The position numbers and the translations under genes are program-made. The notes under the pieces were generated by a model, which did not search any database, was not told the DNA's origin, and was given only the letters and a program-made list of their open reading frames with translations. From positions 62,001-126,000 of the forward strand of contig JAUJYZ010001162.1 in NCBI GenBank assembly GCA_033675265.1: DNA of 64,000 nucleotides. The letters are read 5' to 3'. Below are positions 36,801 to 46,651 of this stretch, in pieces (the first letter of the stretch is position 1; each line of letters opens with the position of its first letter). Origin of the DNA: Actinostola sp. cb2023 (Eukaryota; Cnidaria; Anthozoa; Actiniaria; Actinostolidae).

Positions 36801-39800
36801 CTCAGTCCTGAACACTGCATGCTGTTTACAAACTGTATTATTATGACCCATAAAGCGAATAAAGGCCTGATTAATTTGTTTTAATTTGTGGAAATGTTTA
36901 AGAAAGAAAGAAGTTGCTCGAAAGAAAAAAAGTTGCTCGAAATAAAAAAAGTTGCCCGAAATCGGAAAAGTTGCGCAAAAGTTGCCAAGCAACTTGTTTG
37001 TGGACAGCCCTAGGTAATGGTCATGGAGAAAGTTCACATTTACTTACACGCAGCCCAAACTAAATATAACCGATTCCGCAAGGGATCATCCACAGGGAGC
37101 CCAAAATATTATCCCGCGCGCTTTAGCACAGGGAGCCCAATTTATTATCCCGCGCGCTTTAGCACAGGAAGCCCAATCTATTATACCGCGCGTTTTAGCA
37201 CAGGGAGCCCAATGTATTATCCCGCGCGTTTTAGCACAGGGAGCCCAATGTATTATCCCGCGCGCTTTAGCACAGGGAGCCCAATATATTATCCCGCGCG
37301 CTTTAGCACAGGGAGCCCAATTTATTATCCCGCGCGCTTTAGCACAGGAAGCCCAATGTATTATCCCGCGCGCTTCAGCACAGGAAACCCAATGTATTAT
37401 CTCACGCGCTTTAGCACAGGGAGCCCAATTTATTCTCCCGAGCGCTCTAGCACAGGGAGCCCAATGTATTATCCCGCGCGCTTTAGCACAGGGAGCCCAA
37501 TTTATTATCCCGCGCGCTTTAGCACAGGAAGCCCAATGTATTATCCCGCGCGCTTTAGCACAGGGAGCCCAATGTATTATCCCGCGCGCTTTAGCACAGG
37601 GAGCCCAATGTATTATCCCGCGCGCTTTAGCACAGGAAACCCAATGTATTATCCCGCTTGTATTCGCTTTAGCACAGGGGGCCCAATTTATTCTCCCGCG
37701 CGCTCTAGCACAGGGAGCCCAATGTATTATCCCGCGCGCTTTAGCACAGGGAGCCCAATTTATTATCCCGCGCGCTCTAGCACAGGGAGCCCAATGTATT
37801 ATTCCGCGCGCTTTAGCACAGGGAGCCCAATTTATTATCCCGCGCGCTCTAGCATAGGGAGCCCAATGTATTATCCCGCGCGTTCTACCATAGGGAGCCC
37901 AATGCATTATTCCGCGCGCTCTACTACAGGGAGCCCAATGTATTGTCACACACATTCTACCACAGGGAGCCCAATGTATTATCCCGCGCACTTAGCCACA
38001 TGCACCATCCCGCACGTTCTACCACAGGGAGCCCAATGTACGTCGTCAGCATCCGACGTCAAATTAACAAACCTTTGAAATCGTCTTCTGATGCTGTTCA
38101 AAAGTTCAGAGGTAGAAAGTCTTCTGGCGACCGCCTGACTGGGGCTTTCATCATCATCCAACGAATTCTGAACGTCATCCTTGTTCTCTTCACAATCATT
38201 TGGAGTTAAATTTGTCTTTTCGTCTTTGTATCTCTTCTCCCATTCAGAGATCTGGATTAACGAAGCAAGTAGAACAAACAAAACTTTAATCTCTCTTCTC
38301 CATTCTCCAGAGATTATTTCTGGATGGGTTCCCTCCCTTCTATTAAAAAACCTCTCTAACCCAGTCCTCCCCGGCTACATCACACGCGTTTTGGCTTTGC
38401 TGCTAGTGAATCTAAGGAGATCCCACAATTCTTGGACTGTTAACATCAGACATTAAATAGCGTGATTTTAACTCGGTTGACTGTAGGTATTTACAACTGA
38501 CAGCGAACACAGAGATACTTTCGTGGATCTCTGCCGGTATCCTGGGTATCAATACTTACACTGGACTGACTCTAGACACAGGCGCTGCATATGCTACTGA
38601 CCTGTTGTTCCAGTGACTCAACAGCCGTGTCATACTCTGTTTTACGTTTGTGAAGATCACACGACAGCCTATCATTGATGTCCAATGCTGTGGACAACTC
38701 TTCCTTGGTTTGGACGAGATCACGCTTTAAGTCTTCCACCTCGTCCTGCAAATACCCCACGAACTCTATCTTCTCGCTCAACTCTTTTTCTTTCGACTCG
38801 ATGAGCTCATTAAAATACGCCTTCACTTCTTCAACCTTCTCCGTGGCCTTGACATAAGCATGGTGTTCGGAATTGACCTGACTCTTAAGCATAACCGTTT
38901 CGTTATCCCGCTTTTCTCGTTCTTTCTTGAGTTCAGTCACCTCTCGAGTAAGTCGTTTCACTCTGATGTCCATGTCTGTGACGTTGTTACGGGAAAGTGA
39001 CAGGTTTTCGAAGGTTTCGTGTTGTTTATTCATGATTTCGTTTTTCTCTTGCAAATTTGTGTCGTAGCGTTGTTTTAAGGCAGCCGTCCAATTCTTGATT
39101 TCGTCAAGCTCCTTACCTCGATCATCTAGCTCATTCTTGAGTTCCATGATCTAAAACGAATTTTATTGCCAACACATAGAGTAAGTGTAAACCAGCTGCT
39201 TTAGGAAGAGCGCGCCGTGCAGAAGTCTCTCCCAAAACTCAATGTTGAAAAAATGTAGTGAGTATAGTTCCTTCTATGTAACAAATAACACTCATGAGTA
39301 AGAGTGAGAGGGTTAAGAGAAGAGGATTCTGTACCTACTGTAGGCACTTAGAGAAACAATAGGCCACTATGCACTAACGTGACCCGCCTATTGCTTTTGT
39401 CTCATGGTGAAACAGTTTTGTATCGTGCGAAATAGCGCGTTTTGATGTGATATAAATTTCAGTGAAGGATCTTACCTTGAACTGTTTTTCCCTGGATTGT
39501 TTTTTAAGTTCGTCACAATATTTAGCTTCCTCAGTTCGAGTCTTTAGTGTCGCAGAAAGCTTTTTCGTCTCTGATCGTTGGGAAGAATAATTCTCGTTGA
39601 CCTTCGAGAGTTCTCCTTCTAGGTTTTGATATTTGATTTTATACGCATCGAACTAAAAATAAAAACACCAAGATCTTAAGACGCTTTCTATTTGAACAAG
39701 ACCAACTGGTCTGACTTTAAATGCAGAGCGGTGCACGTCCGCCTCGTATCGGCGCGAAAACGTCATTTTCATTCTTATTTCTGGTTCATTCCTTCACCAA

Positions 39801-41440
39801 TCCAATCGAAAAGAAAGCTGGCGCCGACGCATGCGCAGAACCCTCCAACACTGTAAGCATGCGCACTAAGATCAAGCATCTTACCTCGCGAGTTTTTTGT
39901 TCATATTTTTCCTGACTCTGCAACAGCTTCATCTGTAGTTGGATAATGAAATCTTTATTTCCATTTCTATCTTGTTGCATAACTTCGTATTGACTTATTA
40001 ATGTAAAGCTTGCATCGCTGTACGTCTTGGATGCCACAGTCTCAGATTCAGCCAATAATATCTCAAGGATCTCTAAGCGATTAACCAGTGCAGCTTTGTC
40101 ACGATTTGACTTTTGAACAACTTTTCGAAGCTGTTGGTCCTCCTTCAGGAGATTATTGTAACGCAACGTCATGTCACGTAAGTCGTCCGTGACACGCTTC
40201 AGGTGACTGCTGAGAATGTCTTGATCGATCAGACGTGGAAGTCCTTCGCCGGAATCTTAAACAAAATAGAGAAAAGAACTGATAACTAAGAAACCAAGGT
40301 GAAAAAGATGATGATGATGCCGAATGATGATTTGTGGAGTGTTGATGATGATGATGACTTGATGCGGTCACGGTACATAGTAAAGATGATGATGATGCCG
40401 AATGATGATTTGTGGAGTGTTGATGATGATGATGACTTGATGCGGTCACGGTACATAGTAAAGATGATGATGATGCCGAATGATGATTTGCATGATGGGA
40501 TATAATGGTAGTGATGACTTAATGGTGCGGTGATAATGATGACACGGTGCGGCGATGATGATGATGATTAGACCAAAGATTACATGTCACACCATCACTA
40601 TATATATATATACATATATCTCTTGGTTTTGATTCACTTTTATTACCTAGAAAGTCCGACGTATTCAAAACAGGACAGTCTCCTGAAAACAAGAATCGAA
40701 AGTTATTATAAGCTATTGTTTATTGGTCATGATCACAAGACTAATGACAATAGACCCCAATACTCAGTATAAACACTCATCTTTCCCTGGAAATCGGTTC
40801 ATTTTCGACTTCCACTTGATACTCTTTCGATCACTCTGTGGATTGTTTAATTTTCGACTGCCACATTTAAGTTGCGGTGTTTTCGTTGAAAACGACATAG
40901 TTGTGCAGTACTGCAGTATTTCTTATGAAATGTTTAATATTGATTTGCACCCCAAGGATATTTTGGTAACATTAAATACAGTTTATCGAGAAATAAATGT
41001 CAATAAACGTTAGAGAAAAGTGAAACATCCATTTCCTCTCACACCTAGCTGGATATAACAATGTTCACGGCGATTTCACTTTCTACCGTTGAGAAATTAA
41101 CTTTGACATACACTCATATATAGCTAGCATTACGAAGTTCACTTACGTATTGTAGCCTTTTCTCCCGTCAGTGCTTCGTACAGGTTGGGGTTTATCAGCT
41201 GTAAGGCGTCTTTAAAATGATTAAAACCTTCTTCTCCTTTGGTCTCGATGACGTCCAACACTTTTGCAGCCTTCTGTTCACGAGTGTTCTGTGATCGTAC
41301 CAAGTCATAATCATCACGATCAAACACGTTCTTGCTCAGCAAATAATCGAACAAAAATGTACGTCTACTTGCAGGCTCTGTACTATTTTGAATCTGTTTT
41401 GAATGAGAATTTTTAAATGCTCTTCGTAATCAGCCATCAT
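33891..41440 (-). CDS. CARD9/CARMA-like adaptor, copy 1 (CARD + coiled coil), frameshifted in the CARD exon
   Basis: Minus-strand exons are 41440-41147 (CARD), 40682-40647, 40255-39885, 39652-39476, 39150-38602, 38251-38073, 35361-34992 and 34013-33891. All phases agree only if one base is restored in the A-run at 41353-41357, giving 699 codons. The CARD (about residues 1-95: MADYEEHLKILIQNRFK…, LFDYLLSKNVFDRDDYDLV) is followed by [15 protein letters not shown], which parallels the linker after the CARD of CARD9 (GESGLTQLL), then about 370 residues of coiled coil. A serine-rich linker exon has an LPYEALLCLYSS block, and the terminal exon contains FRPRSHVVRR. Without splicing at 38073 the sixth exon stays open to a TAA at 37979 (566-codon form). 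No PDZ, SH3 or GUK module is seen, so it is CARD9-type rather than full CARMA. Expected role: scaffold joining receptor signals to BCL10/MALT1. Confidence 0.75.
34645..34970. repeat. 25-bp minisatellite, 13 copies
   Basis: Exact repeats of GTAGTAGTACCGTGTGTCTG plus TACAA in the last intron of CARD copy 1. Since 25 is not a multiple of three and the unit lacks minus-strand stops, all three minus frames stay open; this explains the long apparent proteins there. Confidence 0.95.
35703..35998. repeat. C/T-rich (CCCTCC) array
   Basis: About 300 bp of almost pure CCCTCC, CCTCC and CCCCTCC words. Strong purine/pyrimidine strand asymmetry makes H-DNA or G-quadruplex (minus strand) possible. The long frames on both strands are low-complexity artefacts. 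Confidence 0.95.
36113..36606. mobile_element. Inverted-repeat element nested in the hAT-like element
   Basis: The ends share GTAC-CAGGAGCC-type termini and an inverted block containing GGAGCCTCCATCT and AGGCTATTTTTAGAACACC (left 36119-36205, right complement 36543-36606). Between them lies a 70-codon frame rich in Glu, Ser and Asp (36296-36508). Confidence 0.6.
36296..36508 (+). CDS. Small acidic ORF inside a transposable element (uncertain)
   Basis: The 70-residue frame starts MNKVADEEIGEIEETESEES and continues with many Ser, Glu and Asp residues before a basic end. Its acidic character resembles the disordered N-termini of several transposases (piggyBac-type among them), so it may be a relic of a first exon. 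No catalytic domain follows within the element. Function not recognised; expression uncertain. Confidence 0.3.
   Translation: MNKVADEEIGEIEETESEESENDSDSYSDSFAEFSTSSESDQESSSSCSVSQGTKKHQIVNLPSQKLETP
37085..38037. repeat. 36-bp minisatellite built on ACAGGGAGCCCAAT, about 26 copies
   Basis: The unit is AGCACAGGGAGCCCAATTTA followed by TTATCCCGCGCGCTTT (36 bp), with variants GGAAG for GGGAG and substitutions at the AT-rich core. It is open on both strands in one frame (12-residue FSTGSPMYYPAR on plus, HWAPCAKARGII on minus). The ACAGG-AGCCCAA core equals the terminus of the foldback family at 44264, 46807 and 51259. Its right end abuts the sixth exon of CARD copy 1. Confidence 0.95.
40300..40500. 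repeat. 78-bp tandem repeat, about 2.5 copies, ATG-rich
   Basis: GATGATGATGATGCCGAATG … GCGGTCACGGTACATAGTAA recurs twice in full and once in part, embedded in GATGAT-rich sequence of an intron of CARD copy 1. Confidence 0.9.
41147..41440 (-). CDS. CARD exon of copy 1 (one-base frameshift)
   Basis: The first part (ATG at 41440 or 41437) reads MADYEEHLKILIQNRFKIVQ. The second part reads FDYLLSKNVFDRDDYDLVRS through LYEALTGEKATI. These are the two halves of one CARD in different frames; the switch falls at a run of five A (41353-41357), where six would keep the frame. The donor ATAC|GTAAGT at 41147 is strong. Either a homopolymer sequencing/assembly error or a real inactivating mutation; the rest of the gene is intact, which favours error. 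Confidence 0.8.
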
Positions 41441-42815
41441 GACACAACCTGCCAAGCGTTACTTATACTCGCTGAATCATGTGACATGAGATCGAAAACC
41501 TCGCTCAAAATCGGTTCGATGTTGACAAAATTGCTTTTTCCCACGTGTTCAGTAAACTGAACAGATTTATTCTGAGAAATATAGGTGCAGCCGGTATATT
41601 AGTTCCAACACACGTCTCATTCCGCAGACAATGATCGAAGGAACTAAGGGGGGAGGGGTCAGAGGTAATTCCACATGCAGATTGTCAGTATGGAATAAAC
41701 CACCGAACGAACTTACCCTCTTAGTACCTTCTGTACATACTGAATAGCTCCTCGATTTTAACGTTTTTGATTAATTTCTCATGTAGTTTCAGCAATGTCC
41801 AACACAAGTCGAAATAACCAATTATAGACCTTATGATCCCCCACCCCCTCCCCCCATGCATGTAATACGTTACACCAAACTTCCTCAAAACCACGTGTTA
41901 ACACGGAAGTATAATATTAGAAGTCTAATAATTCGGGTAGGTACTTCATATATGGTACATTATAATGTCCTCTATTATAAACGAGGCATATATGAAGTAG
42001 CTACCGGAATTCGTTTCTTTGTCGCAGACCATAAGGAACGCAGGCTCAAGGACATTGCTCTTTTTCTTGGATATTTCTTTAGTATCGTCTGAAGACGGTT
42101 TTGGAAACTTGTCGCTTAATTAGTATTTTTTCGCTGTTCCTTTGTTCAATTAAATCGTTCGATATTCTTTCTCTCGCAACTCTGGAAATCAAGCTGCCAT
42201 TATCTCGCTCAGCTAACAAGCAAAAATGTTTACACAATACTGAATACATTCAGCCCACTCTCGGCCACCATCGGGAAACCCTCGGGACACCATCGGGAAA
42301 CCCTCGGGACACCATCGGGAAACCCTCGAGTCTGTTTTTGCTATCCATCAGTCAACAATATCAAGGGTTCAGTAAACTCTCTTTTGCCAGGGCGTCGACT
42401 GTAGCGCGTTCCTCTTATCAAACCTTCTACTGTTGTGAATAGATTCAACAGTCAAACAAATGCAATTTACAACATCTTTACTGTCCAACAAAAGTACAAG
42501 TTTATCTATATCACACTTTATTTATTTTTATTATTGCGGAATATGTCACTGAATATGTACAAGAAAAAGATTAAAGAAAGGCTTTAGTGGAAACTCAACA
42601 AACGTACACAAAAAAAGATGGTGAAATTTGTGATATAAAAAAGGAATAATAATAATTAAAAAAAAGACTATAAAAATGTACATGTAGCCTTGCGTATACA
42701 TGAACCTATAGACTATAAGTAGTAATAATAATAGAATAATAACAGCTTTATTTGAATAGGGTAATACTAAATAGTGACAAACACTATATGATAAAATACA
42801 ATATATATTTTCAGA
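41441..42815. other. Intergenic between CARD copy 1 and copy 2
   Basis: Likely promoter of copy 1 (right of 41440) and 3' region of copy 2. On the minus strand AATAAA (42517-42522) lies 294 bp past the copy 2 stop codon. A short 22-bp repeat (three copies of CACCATCGGGAAACCCTCGGGA-like sequence) is at 42267-42330. Confidence 0.5.
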
Positions 42816-45800
42816 CTAAGGTGAGGGCGACTTGGACGTCAGTCTTCTACTCAAGTACCAGGATCCTTTGCGGGCATCCACATCAATCGCACGAGTTCGA
42901 GGCCTGAAACACTGAGACACTTCCCGCTCTAAAGAACACGGAGTTGCAATGATGTCCTGAGTACAAAACCAAAAAAAACTATCAACTTTATTATCATGCA
43001 CACATGTCAAATGCTATTGTTCCATGCACTGTTTTCCGACCTTCCAGTCGATAGTAAAGCCGCATCTACACGAACAAGTTTTCCTTGACAAGGAAAAATT
43101 GACAATTTTTTTGTCGTCGAGGCTCAACAGTCTTACTATTTGTACAAGAAAACTCACGATCTCACGCACAAAAAAACGCTCGTGAACTTTGGAGGACTTT
43201 CAAAACAACACACGACATCAAATCTCTGAGGATTTCGTTCTTCGGCTGTGTTGTTTTTTAACGTTTAGGATGTAATTAAGCTCTACGAGGGGGACGTGGG
43301 GGCTTGCGGTATTGCGGTATCTGTCGATTTTTTTGTGCGATATTACGGTATTTCGAGCGGTATTGCGGTATCTTCCTGGTCTGCGGTATTTGGGGCTACG
43401 GTATTCGGTGAAATTCAAATTTCTTTAGCGTAATTCGGTATTCCGTTGGTTTTCAAAACATTACTACTGTTGATGAGTTTGTTTGTTTCTTCAACCAAAA
43501 CATTTTTATTTTAAAACCAAGCTTTCGGACACATGGCCCATCTTCAGGGTGTAAAATGGTAGTAATTCGTCAAAACTAACGGCTATTACGTTGTAAACAA
43601 ATAGCGCGCGCAAACAAAAACAAAAACAAAACAAAAAAGACAATTTGCGCGAGCAAGGAAATTAGCAAGTTAAGAATGTGTAATAGATGACAGATCAAAA
43701 TTTCTTAAATAGAGCAGTGTAATTTTGTGGCAAAATTCTGCCAGTGTCTCTGTTACTAATGGCATCTGTACTCTTAGCAATGTGTCATGCTTCTGACCAT
43801 TTCCTTTGGTGCCATCTTGTTTCTACTTCAAGGATCTTGGTGTTATTCCAGGCGATGGAATGTCCTGTATTGTGTGCGTGTTCCGCGAGAGCTGACTTGT
43901 CGGTCTTGTTAAGTCTAACATAGGACTGATGTTCCTTCTGTCTTGTGGCCAAAGATCTACCGGTCTCTCCGATGTAAAACGTTTCACATTCTCCGCACGG
44001 GATGGAATAAATCACTCCGGTCTTCTTTTCTTTTGGTAGCGGGTCTTTTGGTTTTAAAATAAAAATGTTTTGGTTGAAGAAACAAACAAACTCATCATGT
44101 CTACACCAACCAGCAAAGAATTACTTGATTACTACCGTTGTTTCAACTTTCAATTGTAGATCCGGTATTACGGTATTTTTATTTTTTTGATGCGGTATTG
44201 CGGTATCAGCTACCCCTCAACGTCCCCCTCCTCTACGGCGGCCCAGCTACGTATGCCAAACCACAGGTAGCCCAAGCTGTGTATCAGTACATTATTATAA
44301 GAGAATGCATGTGGATAATGTCAATAAAATCAATAAAATAATAAAATGAAAATATCTTCTTCAGTTATTCCTTTATTGCCTGTGAAGATTTGAAGCGATT
44401 TGGACAACTCGCTCAATTCTCGTCCAAATCGCTTCAAATCTTCACAGGCAATAAAGGAATAACTGAAGAAGATACACAGAACTTTATAGAGGATTTCATT
44501 TTCATTTTATTATTTTAATGATTTTATTGACATTATCCACATACATTCTCTTATAATAATGTACTGATACACAGCTTGGGCTACCTGTGTTTTATCTTGG
44601 GTGAGTTCGTCTCCTCCATTCACCTCCTTCGTGCCAGTTGCAATTGCTTTATCAGCCAAGTGGCGATCAAGACTTTTTCCCTTGCAAGCCCTCATAGATT
44701 TTGGCCTGTCACGACTTAAACTTGCTTGATAAAGCTGAGAGGGAAAACTACCCACTTCATTTTCACTAGAATACATATAGGACATTGCCTCATAGGATAA
44801 TGGCTGCATGGACATCCGATTGGATCTGTTTAAACTAAACGCCTGTCTGCTTTTCTGGCTATCAACTTGAGTCGATGGATCAAACCAAGAGTAAACACTC
44901 CAGCTCTGGCTTCTTCGAAATTCGTTGTCTTTTGGGCGTTCAGATTGTAGAGAACAACTGAGAAGAATTCAGTGAATCAGTCAATTAGTCAATTAATCAA
45001 TTAGTCAATCAGTCAATTAGTCAATTAGTCAATCAGTCAATCAGTCAATTAGTCAATGAGTCAATGAGTCAATTAGTCAATGAGTCAATGAGTCAATGAG
45101 TCAATCAGTCAATCAGTCAATGAGTCAATGAGTCAATGAGTCAATGAGTCAATGAGTCAATGAGTCAATGAGTCAATGAGTCCATGAGTCAATGAGTCAA
45201 TGAGTCAATGAGTCAATGAGTCAATGAGTCAATGAGTCAATGAGTCAATTAGTCAATCAGTCAATCAGTCAATCAGTCAATCAGTCAATTAGTCAATTAA
45301 TCAATTAATCAATTAATCAATTAGTCAATCAATCAATTAATCAATTAGTCAATTAATCAATTAGTCAATTAGTCAATTAATCAATTAGTCAATCAGTCAA
45401 TCAGTCAATTAATCAATTAATCAATCAGTCAATCAGTCAATCAGTCAATCAGTCAATTAGTCAATTAATCAATTAATCAATTAGTCAATTAGTCAATCAG
45501 TCAATCAGTCAATTAATCAATTAATCAATTAATCAATTAGTCAATCAGTCAATTAGTCAATCAGTCAATCAGTCAATCAGTGAATTAGTCAATTAATCCA
45601 TGAGTCAATTAGTCAATCAGTCAATTAATCAATTAATCAATCAGTCAATCAGTCAATTAGTCAATTAATCAATGAGTCAATGAGTCAATTAGTCAATTAA
45701 TCAATTAATCAATGAGTCAATTAGTCAATCAGTCAATTAGTCAATTAATCAATCAGTCAATTAGTCAATTAGTCAATTAATCAATTAATCAATGAGTCAA

Positions 45801-46617
45801 TTAGTCAATCAGTCAATTAATCAATTAATCAATCAGTCAATTAGTCAATCAGTCAATCAGTCAATTAATCAATTAATCAATGAGTCAATTAGTCAATCAG
45901 TCAATCAGTCAATTAATCAATCAGTCAATTAGTCAATCAGTCAATTAGTCAATTAATCAATGAGTCAATCAGTCAATTAATCAATTAATCAATCAGTCAA
46001 TCAGTCAATTAGTCAATTAGTCAATCAGTCAATGAGTCAATCAGTCAATTAGTCAATTAGTCAATCAGTCAATCAGTGAATGAGTCAATTAATCAATGAG
46101 TCAATCAGTCAATCAGTCAATGAGTCAATGAGTCAATTAGTCAATCAGTCAATTAATCCATGAGTCAGGCACTGAATCTGTTGACGAGGATGACGAATAA
46201 CTTTGACAATTTTAAGGGGATATTCTTATGATAGTTTTCATTGTTTTTTTTTACGATGATGATGATCTGGTGATGATGATCTGATGATGATGATCTGATG
46301 ATGATGATGATGATCTGATGATGATGATGATCTGAGGATCTGATGATGATGATCTGATGATGATGATCTGATGATGATGAGGATCTGATGATCTGATGAT
46401 CTGATGATCTGATGATGATGATCTGATGATCTGATGATGAGGATCTGATGATCTGATGATGATGATCTGATGATGATGATCTGATGATGATGAGGATCTG
46501 ATGATCTGATGATCTGATGATGAGGATCTGATGATCTGATGATCTGATGATGATGATCTGATGATGATGATCTGATGATGATGATCTGATGATGATGATC
46601 TGATGATGATCTGATGA

Positions 46618-46651
<34 letters not shown>

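Larger units (their letters stand above)
35436..37012. mobile_element. 1.58-kb hAT-like element with 8-bp target duplication
   Basis: It begins TAGGGCTGTCCACAAGTTGC and ends in the complement, flanked by GATAATGG (35428-35435) and GGTAATGG (37013-37020). Subterminal GTTGCTC words repeat at both ends. The TIR style and 8-bp duplication suggest hAT. It holds no transposase. Instead it contains a CCCTCC-rich array (35703-35998) and a second inverted-repeat element with a small acidic frame (36113-36606). It lies in the intron before the linker exon of CARD copy 1. Confidence 0.75.

Noticed and set aside
37017..38078. 353-codon plus frame of FSTGSPMYYPAR repeats, and a 301-codon minus frame
   Set aside because: Both follow from a 36-bp unit lacking stops. 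Part of the minus frame matters only as the tail of a CARD copy 1 exon.
38073..41440. Assigning the CARD copy 1 gene to DLG5
   Set aside because: DLG5 also combines an N-terminal CARD-like region with coiled coils, but the DSGEGL linker, the protein size and the FRPR/KPFR tail fit CARD9/CARMA better, and no MAGUK domains are present.
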